A stretch of DNA of 32,143 bases from an uncultured Oscillospiraceae bacterium (GTDB taxonomy: Bacteria; Bacillota; Clostridia; Oscillospirales; Oscillospiraceae), in contig CAAEKQ010000045.1 of assembly GCA_900756575.1 (NCBI GenBank), forward strand, positions 1-32,143, written 5' to 3'. This document shows positions 1 through 7,875 of this stretch, in pieces (within the stretch, counting starts at the first letter, position 1; every line of letters begins with the position of its first letter). The position numbers were made by a program, and so were the translations under genes. Under the pieces are notes generated by a model that had not been told where the DNA came from, did no database searches, and was given only the letters and a program-made list of their open reading frames with translations.

Positions 1-10
1 ATGCAGACAT

Positions 11-19
11 TGTTACAAT
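11..19 (+). promoter_or_regulatory. Candidate extended -10 element upstream of the first reductase gene
   Basis: TGTTACAAT reads as an extended -10 (TGn + TACAAT). The same nine bases occur upstream of the other flavoprotein gene at 4468-4476, and TACAAT recurs as a -10 elsewhere in the window. It lies inside a small palindrome (CATTGT-t-ACAATG, 8-20). The -35 region would fall outside the window, so this promoter is only tentative. If it is used, transcription starts near 26 and the structured leader at 26-155 becomes 5' UTR. A second possible -10, TATAAT at 165-170, has no convincing -35. Confidence 0.4.
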
Positions 20-25
20 GCGTAT

Positions 26-155
26 TTCCGCTGAAACGCTGTTGCGCTTCAGCGGAAGGTGCAAGGGTTTCGGGCTGTTCTGCCCAAAATCCTTGCACAT
101 GAACAAAGACACTTGGCTTTGGAAGCCTTGGCTTTCAAAGCTTTCGGCTTTGTTC
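26..155 (+). other. Structured leader with three consecutive stem-loops
   Basis: Three non-overlapping helices follow one another. H1 pairs TTCCGCTGAA (26-35) with TTCAGCGGAA (48-57) and has an inner CGC/GCG. H2 pairs GTGCAAGG (59-66) with CCTTGCAC (91-98) and has an inner GGGC/GCCC (72-75 with 82-85). H3 pairs GAACAAAG (101-108) with CTTTGTTC (148-155) and encloses two small hairpins (GGCTTtggAAGCC at 115-127 and GCTTTcAAAGC just after), giving a three-way junction. A 64-aa reading frame across this stretch resembles no protein I know and is probably not coding. I cannot assign the structure to a known riboswitch class. Confidence 0.45.
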
Positions 156-213
156 AGTACGCATTATAATAGAACCAACATGATACTGTTGCGCATGAAA
201 GGAGAAACATAAC

Positions 214-2199
214 GTGTCCAAATACGATCTTTTACTCTCCCCCTTTAAGCTGGGGAATCTGACCCTGAAAAACCGCATCATCTCCGCCCCCACCTCTCTG
301 GCGGAAATGGGCAGCGGCGGCGTCTACTCTCCCGAAAACATCGCCTATTATGAGCTTCGGGCCAAGGGCGGCGCGGCCCTGGTGAACGTGGGCGAGGCAG
401 TTGCCCATGGCGCCACCGGCCCCGACCACCCCTCCATGGTCATTCTGGACAACCCCACTGCGGTGCCCTCCATGTATGATCTGGTTTCCACCATCCATAA
501 ATACGGCGCCTATGCCTCCATCGAGTTCGGTCACGGCGGCAAGCGCTGCAATCCCGCCTTCCTGCCCGGCCATGTGCTGCCCGTTGGCCCCTGCGATATC
601 TTTGACGATCAGGGCAATCAGACCGTTCGCGGCATGGATCGGAAGCTCATGGACGATGTCATCGGCGGCTACCGCCGCAGTGCAGCCAACTGCGCCGCGG
701 CAGGCTTCGATATCCTCACCATCCACGCCGGTCATGGCTGGCTTTTGGCGGAGTTCCTCTCTCCCCTGTCCAACCACCGCACCGACGAATACGGCGGCAG
801 CCGGGAAAATCGCTGCCGGTTTGTGATCGAGGTACTCCAGGCCGTGCGTCAGGCGGCCCCCAAATGTCTCATTGAGCTGCGCATCTCCGGCTCCGAGCTG
901 ACCCCCGGCGGCTATGATCTGAATGAGGGCGTGGAGCTGTGTAAGATGCTGGAGCCTTATGTGGATCTGTTCAACATCTCCGCCGGCGTCATGGAGGATC
1001 TTTACACCTGGATCATCATGCACCCCAGCATGTTCCTGCCCCAGGCCTGCAACGCCTATCTGGCCGAGGCCGTGAAAAAGGCCGTCAAGAAGCCCGTCTC
1101 CTGCGTGGGCGCCATCTCCGACCCCGACGTGATGGAAGACCTGCTGGAAACCGGCAAGGCAGACCTCGTCGCTCTGGGCCGCGCACTGGTGGCCGACCCC
1201 GACCTGCCCAATAAGCTCCGGGACGGCAGAGAAGACGAGATTCGCCGCTGCCTGCGCTGCTATTCCTGCCAGGGTCAGATGATGAAGACCCGGAATATTC
1301 TCTGCACCGTCAACCCCGTGATCGGTCAGGAGTACGAGACCAAGCATCGTCTCCCCGCAGCCCACAAGCACAAGGTTGCCGTCATCGGCGGCGGCCCGGG
1401 CGGTATGCAGGCGGCCATTACCTGTAAGCAGCGGGGCCACGAGGTCGAGCTCTATGAAAAGACTGACGCACTGGGCGGCGCACTGAAATTCGCCCAGCAT
1501 GAGACGTTTAAGCATGATCTTTATCGCTTCGCTCAGTGGCAGGCCCATCAGCTGGAGCTGCTGGAGGTTCCGGTACATCTGAATACCGAGGTCACCACCG
1601 AGTTCCTGGACAATCTGGATGTGGACACCGTCATCTGTGCCGTGGGCGCCAATCCCATCATCCCCAGCCAGTTCGGCATCCCCGGCGACAACTATGTGCT
1701 GGGCACCGATCTCTTTGAGGACGGCGTGACCCTGGGCCACAAGATCGTCATTATGGGCGGCGGTCTGGTGGGCTGTGAAACCGCGCTGCACCTTGCCGAG
1801 GAGGGCCACGAGGTCACCGTCATCGAGATGGCCCCGGAGATCGCCATGGAGACCACCGCGGCCCATCGCCGTGCGCTGAAGGTTCGCATGGGTCTGTTCC
1901 CCGAGAAGGCAGGCGGCCAGAATACCGCACCCGGCCTGATTCCGCCCGTGCTCCAGGTTTCCACCAAGTGCAAGGAAATTACCGCTGAGGGCGTGATTGC
2001 CATCACTCCCGACGGAAGCGAGACCCTGTTTGCCGCCGACACCGTAATCTGTGCCCTGGGCCTCCGTCCCAGAAGCAACCTGGTAGACGAGCTGCGGAAG
2101 ACCAAGCACGTGTTCCTGCCCATCGGCGACTGCACCAAGACCGCTCAGGTCACGCAGGCAGTTCGTTCCGGCTATGATGTAGCGGTGGGTCTGGACTGA
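214..2199 (+). CDS. NADH:flavin oxidoreductase of the 2,4-dienoyl-CoA/enoate reductase family
   Basis: A 661-aa protein beginning at GTG 214, chosen because AAAGGAG lies at 198-204. Residues 1-340 form an old-yellow-enzyme TIM barrel (FMN). A cluster-binding stretch holds Cys346, Cys349, Cys352 and Cys364. A Rossmann FAD motif (VAVIGGGPGG, about residue 388) and an NAD(P) motif (VIMGGGLVG, about 512) follow. This domain order is that of FadH, enoate reductase and the bile-acid enzymes BaiCD/BaiH. Such enzymes reduce activated C=C bonds with NAD(P)H in the cytoplasm. The cysteine spacing is C-x2-C-x2-C-x11-C, one residue shorter than the usual C-x2-C-x3-C-x11-C. The substrate cannot be told from sequence. 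The gene is monocistronic and ends at its own terminator. Confidence 0.9.
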   Translation: MSKYDLLLSPFKLGNLTLKNRIISAPTSLAEMGSGGVYSPENIAYYELRAKGGAALVNVGEAVAHGATGPDHPSMVILDNPTAVPSMYDLVSTIHKYGAYASIEFGHGGKRCNPAFLPGHVLPVGPCDIFDDQGNQTVRGMDRKLMDDVIGGYRRSAANCAAAGFDILTIHAGHGWLLAEFLSPLSNHRTDEYGGSRENRCRFVIEVLQAVRQAAPKCLIELRISGSELTPGGYDLNEGVELCKMLEPYVDLFNISAGVMEDLYTWIIMHPSMFLPQACNAYLAEAVKKAVKKPVSCVGAISDPDVMEDLLETGKADLVALGRALVADPDLPNKLRDGREDEIRRCLRCYSCQGQMMKTRNILCTVNPVIGQEYETKHRLPAAHKHKVAVIGGGPGGMQAAITCKQRGHEVELYEKTDALGGALKFAQHETFKHDLYRFAQWQAHQLELLEVPVHLNTEVTTEFLDNLDVDTVICAVGANPIIPSQFGIPGDNYVLGTDLFEDGVTLGHKIVIMGGGLVGCETALHLAEEGHEVTVIEMAPEIAMETTAAHRRALKVRMGLFPEKAGGQNTAPGLIPPVLQVSTKCKEITAEGVIAITPDGSETLFAADTVICALGLRPRSNLVDELRKTKHVFLPIGDCTKTAQVTQAVRSGYDVAVGLD

Positions 2200-2223
2200 T
2201 CCTGATTTCAATCATATAGCAAA

Positions 2224-2266
2224 CGGGCGTATTGCGAATTTGCAATACGCCCGAATTTTATTTTTT
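2224..2266 (+). terminator. Rho-independent terminator of the reductase gene
   Basis: CGGGCGTATTGC (2224-2235) pairs perfectly with GCAATACGCCCG (2242-2253) around a 6-nt loop. A T-rich tract (2256-2266) follows. It lies 25 nt after the reductase stop codon. Confidence 0.92.
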
Positions 2267-2274
2267 GATGTAGA

Positions 2275-2880
2275 TTACAGTCCGCGATAGGCATCGCAGA
2301 TGAGCTTTACGCACAGCTCCACCGGCAAAAGGTCGCTGTTGAGCACCATATGATAGGAGTTGGGATCGTTCCAATCCATGCCGGTGTAGTTCTTATAATA
2401 GGCTTTTCTGGCCTTGTCGGTGCGCTTTAGGAGCCTTACCGCTTCCTTTTCGCCCAGCGAGAACATCTTCATGGTCTCATGCACCCGCACGTCCCGGCTG
2501 GCGTGGACGAAAATATCCAGTACATCGTCCCGCTCCCGGAGCACATGATTGGCGCACCGGCCCACGATCACACAAGGCCCCTGCTGGGCAATATGCTCGA
2601 TGAGCTGAAACTGAACCTCCGCAATCTGCGCCGTGGTGGGCAGGGCGGAGCTGGCGGTGGCATAATAATGGGCCGCCTCTGCCTGGGAATATTCAAACCG
2701 GGAAGCCAGCTGCTCGTCGGTGGCCTCTACCCGATCCACCTGCACGCCGCTTTTCTGGGCCGCCTCGGTGATCAGGAATTTGTCCACGTAGTGGATGTGA
2801 AGTGTTTTCGCCACCTGCTGGGCAATTTCGCTGCCGCAGGATGCGAATTCGCGGTTGATGGTAATGATCTGATATGCCAT
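2275..2880 (-). CDS. Cytidylate kinase-like family protein (AAA_26 type)
   Basis: A 201-aa protein. The ATG at 2880 is preferred over a longer upstream reading because it is preceded by AAAGGAGGG and gives the family's typical start MAYQIITINREF. The N-terminus aligns with the cytidylate-kinase-like family (usual form ITISREYGSGGREI), but the glycine-rich loop reads ASCGSEIA, so two of its glycines are replaced. The rest is typical: YVDKFLITEAA, GPCVIVGRCANHVL and the arginine-rich LID region with KMFSLGEKEAVRLL and R-T-D-K-A-R. These proteins are not the essential Cmk and their substrate is largely unknown. With the altered P-loop, nucleotide binding is uncertain. It sits just downstream of the PucR gene and has its own promoter. 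Confidence 0.8.
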   Translation of the reverse strand: MAYQIITINREFASCGSEIAQQVAKTLHIHYVDKFLITEAAQKSGVQVDRVEATDEQLASRFEYSQAEAAHYYATASSALPTTAQIAEVQFQLIEHIAQQGPCVIVGRCANHVLRERDDVLDIFVHASRDVRVHETMKMFSLGEKEAVRLLKRTDKARKAYYKNYTGMDWNDPNSYHMVLNSDLLPVELCVKLICDAYRGL

Positions 2881-2949
2881 ATCCGGCCCTCCTTTTTGAT
2901 TGTCGCGCAAAGTGGTGGGTTTCCATCGAAATGATCGGTTTCTATCTAT

Positions 2950-2977
2950 ATTATACCAGAGCATCCCGGGATGTAAA
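2950..2977 (-). promoter_or_regulatory. Promoter of the cytidylate kinase-like gene, with a 12-bp palindrome in its spacer
   Basis: Reading leftward: TTTACA (2972-2977), 16-bp spacer, TATAAT (2950-2955). The spacer contains the perfect palindrome CATCCCGGGATG (2962-2973), which touches the -35 hexamer. This is a possible operator. Confidence 0.7.
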
Positions 2978-2996
2978 GAAGCCCAGGCCCCAGCGT

Positions 2997-4274
2997 TTAC
3001 AACGAAATTTTGTGAAAATCCCCAAATTCCGTTGGAACCGGCCGCATTTCCTTCCGATCCACCAGGCTGAGGATCAAAAAGCTGCATACCAGCCGCAGCT
3101 GCTCCTTCTGGGTCTCGCTGCCAAGGCCGAACAGCTCCTCCACCTGCTCCAGCCGGTAGTTCAGGGTGTTCACGTGGATGTGCAGCTCCTTTGCCGCCTT
3201 GCGCTTATGGAACAGGCCCAGGGAATAGGTTTGCAGCGTCTCCATAAAGCTGGTGCCATGGAGCCTGTCGTATTCCCGCACCGCCATAAGCTCCGGCGGG
3301 ATAAACGCGGTCACGTCGCGCTTTTCCACCAATGGCATAAACAGCGGCAGGGGCATCATCTGAGCAAAGGACGCAGCCCCCTCCAGCCCCATCCGCTGGG
3401 CCAGAGCTACCGTCAGCATTGCCTGACGGTAGTGGCTGTAGACCGTGTGGAGCATATGGAACCGGTCGGAAATGCCCAGAAGCATATCCTTCTCCCGGAA
3501 AAACTCCGTGAGCTGCTTCATAAGATAGGTATCCCGGATGTCCTGCTCCTGAAATATCGTGGGCAGGCCGGTACAGAGTAGTACAATGGCATCCCCGTGG
3601 ATCAGGCAGATCACATTGTGGTGCTGCTGCTGGAGCTGCTGTACCGCCTCCTGAGAAAAATCCCGCTGGGCAGGCAGCGACCCCATGGGTACCACGCAGA
3701 CGGCATACATGGGCGCAAGGCTACTCTCCATGCCCCGGGTAATCACCGTTTCCTCCGGCAGGTCTTTCCCGGCCTCCAGCAGATTTTTGAGCTTTTCCGA
3801 CAGGGAAATGCTCCAGCTGCCAATGGTACGGGTGCGGGTGGAGGCCCGAACCTTCACGGCCCTCAGTACCATGTCCATCAGCGTCAAATCCTCGTCCTCT
3901 GGCCCGTCTCCCTCCCAGAACACCAGCACATAGCCCCGGTTCCGCCGGTCAAGAAGCACCTGGGCCAGCAGTCCCCGGAACGGCGCGCCCTCTAAAAAGG
4001 CGATTTCCGCTTCGTTCTCCTGAATTTTCCGCACCAGATTTTCTTTCTGCTCCCTGAGCAGGGCCTTATCCCGGAAAATGCTGTCCCACAGGGGGATGCC
4101 CGTTTCCGCCTCCGGGGCAAGGTTCACCAGATGAAAATACTCGTCCAGAAACAGCACCGGGCGGTCAAAAATCTCGTGGGCCGCCTCGATCACCCGCTCC
4201 ATATAGGGGCTGCACACCGCATGAAACAGCAGCCGATTGGCCAGATCCCGCCGGGAAATTTCCCTGTTTTCCAT
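2997..4274 (-). CDS. PucR-family transcriptional regulator
   Basis: A 425-aa protein. The ATG at 4274 is chosen (MENREISRRDL, preceded by GAAAGGGG). An in-frame ATG at 4349 would add an unlikely MWPMTWQ tail. The C-terminus carries the PucR-type helix-turn-helix (about residues 345-400; AAKELHIHVNTLNYRLEQV, then LFGLGSETQKEQLRL). The central part, with MLLGISDRFHMLHTVYSHYRQA and SFAQMMPLPLFM, matches the GGDEF-like region before the helix-turn-helix in this family. The N-terminal ~150 residues resemble a small-molecule sensing domain of unknown ligand. PucR-type proteins activate catabolic genes. It is divergent from the ferredoxin-flavoprotein operon, its most likely target by inference. The 269-bp intergenic space up to 4543 holds both promoters and no other gene. 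Confidence 0.88.
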   Translation of the reverse strand: MENREISRRDLANRLLFHAVCSPYMERVIEAAHEIFDRPVLFLDEYFHLVNLAPEAETGIPLWDSIFRDKALLREQKENLVRKIQENEAEIAFLEGAPFRGLLAQVLLDRRNRGYVLVFWEGDGPEDEDLTLMDMVLRAVKVRASTRTRTIGSWSISLSEKLKNLLEAGKDLPEETVITRGMESSLAPMYAVCVVPMGSLPAQRDFSQEAVQQLQQQHHNVICLIHGDAIVLLCTGLPTIFQEQDIRDTYLMKQLTEFFREKDMLLGISDRFHMLHTVYSHYRQAMLTVALAQRMGLEGAASFAQMMPLPLFMPLVEKRDVTAFIPPELMAVREYDRLHGTSFMETLQTYSLGLFHKRKAAKELHIHVNTLNYRLEQVEELFGLGSETQKEQLRLVCSFLILSLVDRKEMRPVPTEFGDFHKISL

Positions 4275-4467
4275 TGTTCTGCCCCTTTCTTCCCATGTTA
4301 CCCCTATTAAATCAGATTTGAGGCGAAATTGCCACGTCATGGGCCACAAACCAGCGGACTAATTTTGTCACAATCCATAACCCCCCGATTTTGCCCCGTA
4401 TCCCCCATTTGGCGCAAAAAATCATACCTCCATGTCAAAAGCGTATACCCTCCCGGCGAAATATTTG

Positions 4468-4522
4468 TGTTACAATAGTACTGATCACATCGCCCGGGCG
4501 GAACCATACTTCCTTCGCCCGG
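4468..4522 (+). promoter_or_regulatory. Extended -10 and leader hairpin of the flavoprotein operon
   Basis: TGTTACAAT (4468-4476) is an extended -10 identical to that at 11-19. No good -35 is seen, which suits an activator-dependent promoter. Shortly after the predicted start, CCGGGCG (4494-4500) pairs with CGCCCGG (4516-4522), with an inner GGAA/TTCC. The hairpin ends four bases before the Shine-Dalgarno AGGAAAGGA (about 4526-4534). It could influence translation initiation. Confidence 0.5.
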
Positions 4523-4543
4523 TGCAGGAAAGGAATTGACGCC

Positions 4544-6268
4544 ATGTTTGTCATCAATCGCTCCCTATGCGTCTGCTGCCACAATTGCGCCAGCGACTGT
4601 CCCATGCAGGCCATCGACTTTGTGGGAACCAAATATCAGATCGACCAGGATAAATGCGTCCAGTGCGGTCTCTGCGCCAAGGTATGTCATACCGGTGCCT
4701 GTCATGAGGTGCCCGAGACCCCTGCCGTGGTGAGCCAGCACGATCCCATTCATCTTAACTGTGATGTGGTAGTCGTAGGCACCGGCTCCGGCCTGGTATC
4801 CGCCGTCCGCGCGGCTCAGGCAGGAAAGAAAGTCATCGTTCTGGAGAAAAGCCATAAGCTGGGCGGCAACACCGACTTTGCCCACGGCTATATGGTCACG
4901 TATTCCGACTGGCACGAAAAGCTGGGCATTCCCGACGAGCGGGAGGGCGCAGTGAAGGCATTCTCTGAGCGCTCCAATGGAGAAATCGACGAGAGCCTGC
5001 TCCGTTCCGCGGTCTACGGCACCTGCGATTTCTTCACCTGGCTGTGCACCCTCTGCGACATCACCAAAACCTACACCCTGAAAAAGGCCACCGACACCGA
5101 TTTCCACGGCCCCATGTTCGGTCAGGGCGTGCTGGAGATGCCTGACCGGCAGTTTGAGAATCTGCTATGTCGTGACGATGCCATTGGTCCCGGCTGGGGC
5201 GGCACCCACGTGAAGTACACCATGCTGGACGCCATTGAAAAGGACAACCTGCCCGTCAAGATTCTCACCTCCACCGCTGCCAAGCATCTGGAGCTGGACA
5301 ACGACGGCAAGATCTCCGGCGTGATTGCCCAGGATCCCGGCGGCGAGGTGCATATCCACTGTAAGGCCGTGATGCTGGCCTGCGGCGGCTTTGGCCGGAA
5401 CGACGAAATGCTGAAGGAATACTGCGAGTTCGACTTCTTCGGCGGCGAGACTCCCATCCATCGGTTCTCCGTGCCCGGCGATACCGGCGACGGCGTGACC
5501 ATGCTCCGGGAGCTGGGGGTAGAGCCTGATCCCCAGAAGATGTTCGTCAGCATGTTCGGCCCCAAGCATCACCCCTTCAACAACTCCATTGCCGACTTCG
5601 CGCTGGAGCCCGAGTTCATTCAGGTGAACCTCAACGGCCGCCGCTGGGTGGACGAGACCAAGGGCATTATGAACGGCATGAGCCAGCTGATTTCTGACCA
5701 GCCCAAGGAGATCTCCTACGCCATCTTCCCCTATGACCAGATCAAGGCCTGCGCCGAGCGGTATGTGAGCACCCCCGCTTTCGCCAGCAAGGCAAAGTTC
5801 TATGCCACCTGGGAGGAAGACCTGGAGGAGGAGAGCAAGCTGGACACCCCCGTCAAAAAGGCCGACACCCTGGAGGAGCTGGCCACCATGATCGGCGCGG
5901 ATCCCAAGGTATTCATTGACGAGATCAAGAAGTACAACACCTTCTGCGAGAAGGGCGTGGACGAGGACTTCGGCAAGGACAAGCGGTTCCTGATCCCCAT
6001 TCCCCTGGATAAAGGCCCCTACTATGCAGTCTACGGTCAGCGGTTCTCTGAAGCTGCCATGGGCGGTGTCACCGTCAATGCCAAGTGTCAGGTGCTCCGG
6101 AACAACGGCGAGATCATCCCCGGCCTCTATGCCGGCGGCGACTGTACCTCTGCCATGCACCGGAAGGGCAAGCTGGCCCCCGTGTCCGAGCTTACCTGGG
6201 CCATGGCGTCCAACTACATCGCAGGCGGCAACATGACCGCTTACCTTGACGGCAAGGAAGAAAGATAA
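4544..6268 (+). CDS. Ferredoxin-fused FAD-dependent reductase (fumarate reductase flavoprotein family)
   Basis: A 574-aa protein; ATG 4544 is chosen for its Shine-Dalgarno. Residues 1-55 form a 2[4Fe-4S] ferredoxin: Cys9, 12, 15, 19 (CxxCxxCxxxCP) and Cys38, 41, 44, 48. An FAD_binding_2 domain follows, with the dinucleotide motif VVVVGTGSG (residues 75-83) and the FAD-gripping LEKSHKLGGN. The C-terminal GLYAGGDCTSAMHRKGKLAP is the family's second FAD contact. Relatives include fumarate, urocanate and cinnamate-type reductases and BaiN-like enzymes, which reduce C=C bonds with electrons from their Fe-S clusters. No signal peptide, so it is cytoplasmic. It is translated 13 nt upstream of the GltD-like gene, its likely electron-feeding partner. 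Substrate unknown. Confidence 0.88.
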   Translation: MFVINRSLCVCCHNCASDCPMQAIDFVGTKYQIDQDKCVQCGLCAKVCHTGACHEVPETPAVVSQHDPIHLNCDVVVVGTGSGLVSAVRAAQAGKKVIVLEKSHKLGGNTDFAHGYMVTYSDWHEKLGIPDEREGAVKAFSERSNGEIDESLLRSAVYGTCDFFTWLCTLCDITKTYTLKKATDTDFHGPMFGQGVLEMPDRQFENLLCRDDAIGPGWGGTHVKYTMLDAIEKDNLPVKILTSTAAKHLELDNDGKISGVIAQDPGGEVHIHCKAVMLACGGFGRNDEMLKEYCEFDFFGGETPIHRFSVPGDTGDGVTMLRELGVEPDPQKMFVSMFGPKHHPFNNSIADFALEPEFIQVNLNGRRWVDETKGIMNGMSQLISDQPKEISYAIFPYDQIKACAERYVSTPAFASKAKFYATWEEDLEEESKLDTPVKKADTLEELATMIGADPKVFIDEIKKYNTFCEKGVDEDFGKDKRFLIPIPLDKGPYYAVYGQRFSEAAMGGVTVNAKCQVLRNNGEIIPGLYAGGDCTSAMHRKGKLAPVSELTWAMASNYIAGGNMTAYLDGKEER

Positions 6269-6281
6269 GGAGGTGCCGACT

Positions 6282-7691
6282 ATGCTTATGCCTGATAATT
6301 CCGTATTTGTCCCGGTAGAAACCCCCAACATGACCGGAGAGCGCACCCAGAACGCGGTGCTTCCCATGGAGGAGCGGCTGACCTCCTTCCAGGAAATTCA
6401 GCAGACCTATACCCCCGAGGAGGCCGCACGGGAGGCAAGCCGCTGCCTGGGCTGTCCCAGAAAGTGGTGCTCCGTCCACTGTCCCGCGGGGATGCCCGTA
6501 CCCGATTTCATCCGGAAGATTCGGGAGGAGGACTATGAGGGGGCCTATGCGCTCATCACCTCCGCCTCCACCCTGCCGGAGTTCTGCTCCCGGCTGTGCC
6601 CCCAGGAGAAGCAGTGCCAGAGCGAGTGTACCCGTTCCATCCGCACCCAGGCCGTGGGCATCGGACGGCTGGAGCGCTTCGCCGTGGAGATGCACTATGC
6701 CTCCGGCAAGGAGGAAACCGTAGCTCCCGACACCGGCAAGACCGTAGCCGTCATCGGTTCCGGCCCCAGCGGTCTCAGCGCCGCCGTTACCCTGCGGAAG
6801 CTGGGCCACAAGGTTGTAGTCATGGAGGCCCAGGAATATCCCGGCGGTCTACTCCGTTACGGCATTCCCGGCATGAAGCTCCCCAATGAGATTCTGGATC
6901 GAAAGATCGACGCCATGACCCGCATGGGCATTACATTTATGACCGGCATCACCCCCAGCGCCGAGGTACTGAAAAACTATGACGCAGTGGTGCTGGCAGT
7001 GGGCACCGGCAATGCCCGGATGCTGAAGCTGGAAGGCGCCGAGCACGCCCAGGGCATTCATAAGGCCGTCAGCTATCTCTCCGGCGAGGGTACCGCTGAG
7101 GGCAAGGACGTGGTTATCATCGGCGGCGGCGACACCGGCAACGACTGCGTGGGTACCGCCATCCGTCAGGGGGCCAAATCCATCACCCAGATTGAGATGC
7201 TGCCCAAGGTCACGAAAGGTCAGATCATCTTCAATCCCCTGTATGAGAAGCCCAAGGAGCAGAAGTTCGATTCCTCCCAGGAGGAGCATTGGACGAAGTT
7301 CCTGAAGGATCCCCACATCTATCAGGCCACCGTCAAGGCCGTGGATACCGACGAAACCGGCAATCTCACCGCCGTGCATCTGGTGCATCTGGAAAAGGGC
7401 TATGACGAGCATAACCGCATGACCCTCACCGAGATTCCCGGCAGTGAGGAAATCCTCCCCTGCGGCCTTTTGGTGATTGCCGCCGGTTTCCTTGGCCCCA
7501 AGGCCGAGGTGGCCGAGACCTTCGGCGTGGACACCACCCCCAGAAGCAATATTGCCGACCACAATTATGCCACCAATGTGAAAAAGCTCTTTGCCTGCGG
7601 CGACTGCCGTACCGGCCAGAGTTTGGTGGTTAAGGCCATGGTGGACGGACGGGAGTGCGGCAAAGCCGTGGATGCATTCCTGAAACAGTAA
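6282..7691 (+). CDS. NAD(P)H-dependent GltD-like Fe-S flavoprotein oxidoreductase
   Basis: A 469-aa protein starting at ATG 6282, preceded by AAGGAGGTG (6267-6275). The N-terminal ~140 residues are a dihydropyrimidine-dehydrogenase-domain-II-like Fe-S module (RCLGCPRKWCSVHCPAGMP, FCSRLCPQEKQCQSECTR). An FAD Rossmann fold (VAVIGSGPSGLSAA, with the typical LRYGIPGMKLP) and an NAD(P) Rossmann fold (VVIIGGGDTGNDCVG) follow. The length and order match the small subunit of glutamate synthase, NfnB and the PreT/YgfK-type module. These move electrons from NAD(P)H through FAD and Fe-S clusters to a partner. No large glutamate synthase subunit is nearby, so the likely partner is the flavoprotein just upstream in the same operon. 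Confidence 0.9.
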   Translation: MLMPDNSVFVPVETPNMTGERTQNAVLPMEERLTSFQEIQQTYTPEEAAREASRCLGCPRKWCSVHCPAGMPVPDFIRKIREEDYEGAYALITSASTLPEFCSRLCPQEKQCQSECTRSIRTQAVGIGRLERFAVEMHYASGKEETVAPDTGKTVAVIGSGPSGLSAAVTLRKLGHKVVVMEAQEYPGGLLRYGIPGMKLPNEILDRKIDAMTRMGITFMTGITPSAEVLKNYDAVVLAVGTGNARMLKLEGAEHAQGIHKAVSYLSGEGTAEGKDVVIIGGGDTGNDCVGTAIRQGAKSITQIEMLPKVTKGQIIFNPLYEKPKEQKFDSSQEEHWTKFLKDPHIYQATVKAVDTDETGNLTAVHLVHLEKGYDEHNRMTLTEIPGSEEILPCGLLVIAAGFLGPKAEVAETFGVDTTPRSNIADHNYATNVKKLFACGDCRTGQSLVVKAMVDGRECGKAVDAFLKQ

Positions 7692-7705
7692 TTTCATAGA
7701 ATTTT

Positions 7706-7742
7706 GGCGCACTGCAAGAAATTTTGCGGTGCGCCTTTTTTT
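7706..7742 (+). terminator. Rho-independent terminator of the flavoprotein operon
   Basis: GGCGCAC (7706-7712) pairs with GTGCGCC (7729-7735). The inner bases GCAA/TTGC extend the stem. A run of seven T (7736-7742) follows. Confidence 0.93.
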
Positions 7743-7769
7743 CTTCTTTTCATTTATTTTGAAATCCGG

Positions 7770-7803
7770 TACAATATAGGCACCCGTTTTTCGTCTATAT
7801 AGA
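7770..7803 (+). promoter_or_regulatory. Possible promoter region of the sigma/serpin operon
   Basis: TACAAT (7770-7775) could be a -10, but no convincing -35 precedes it. Downstream lies CGTCTA (7792-7797), which resembles the -10 of ECF-type promoters and would fit autoregulation. It overlaps the palindrome TCTATATAGA (7794-7803). Both readings are tentative. Confidence 0.35.
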
Positions 7804-7875
7804 TAGAACGTTCCGATGCACTTCCACATCAGCTGACAGCGTGGATTTGCATCTAAAATAGAGAGGAGACTCCCC

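Noticed and set aside
18..212. Small 64-aa frame before the first reductase
   Set aside because: It is built from three stem-loops, has no ribosome site and resembles no protein.
232..2211. A 659-codon open frame on the minus strand opposite the OYE-type reductase
   Set aside because: It mirrors the real gene's codon pattern in a GC-rich third position, contains no recognisable domain, and has no Shine-Dalgarno. Similar antisense frames at 5165-6367, 6849-7877, 11452-12804, 12865-13902, 18429-19892, 19711-21162 and 25593-27074 were rejected for the same reason.
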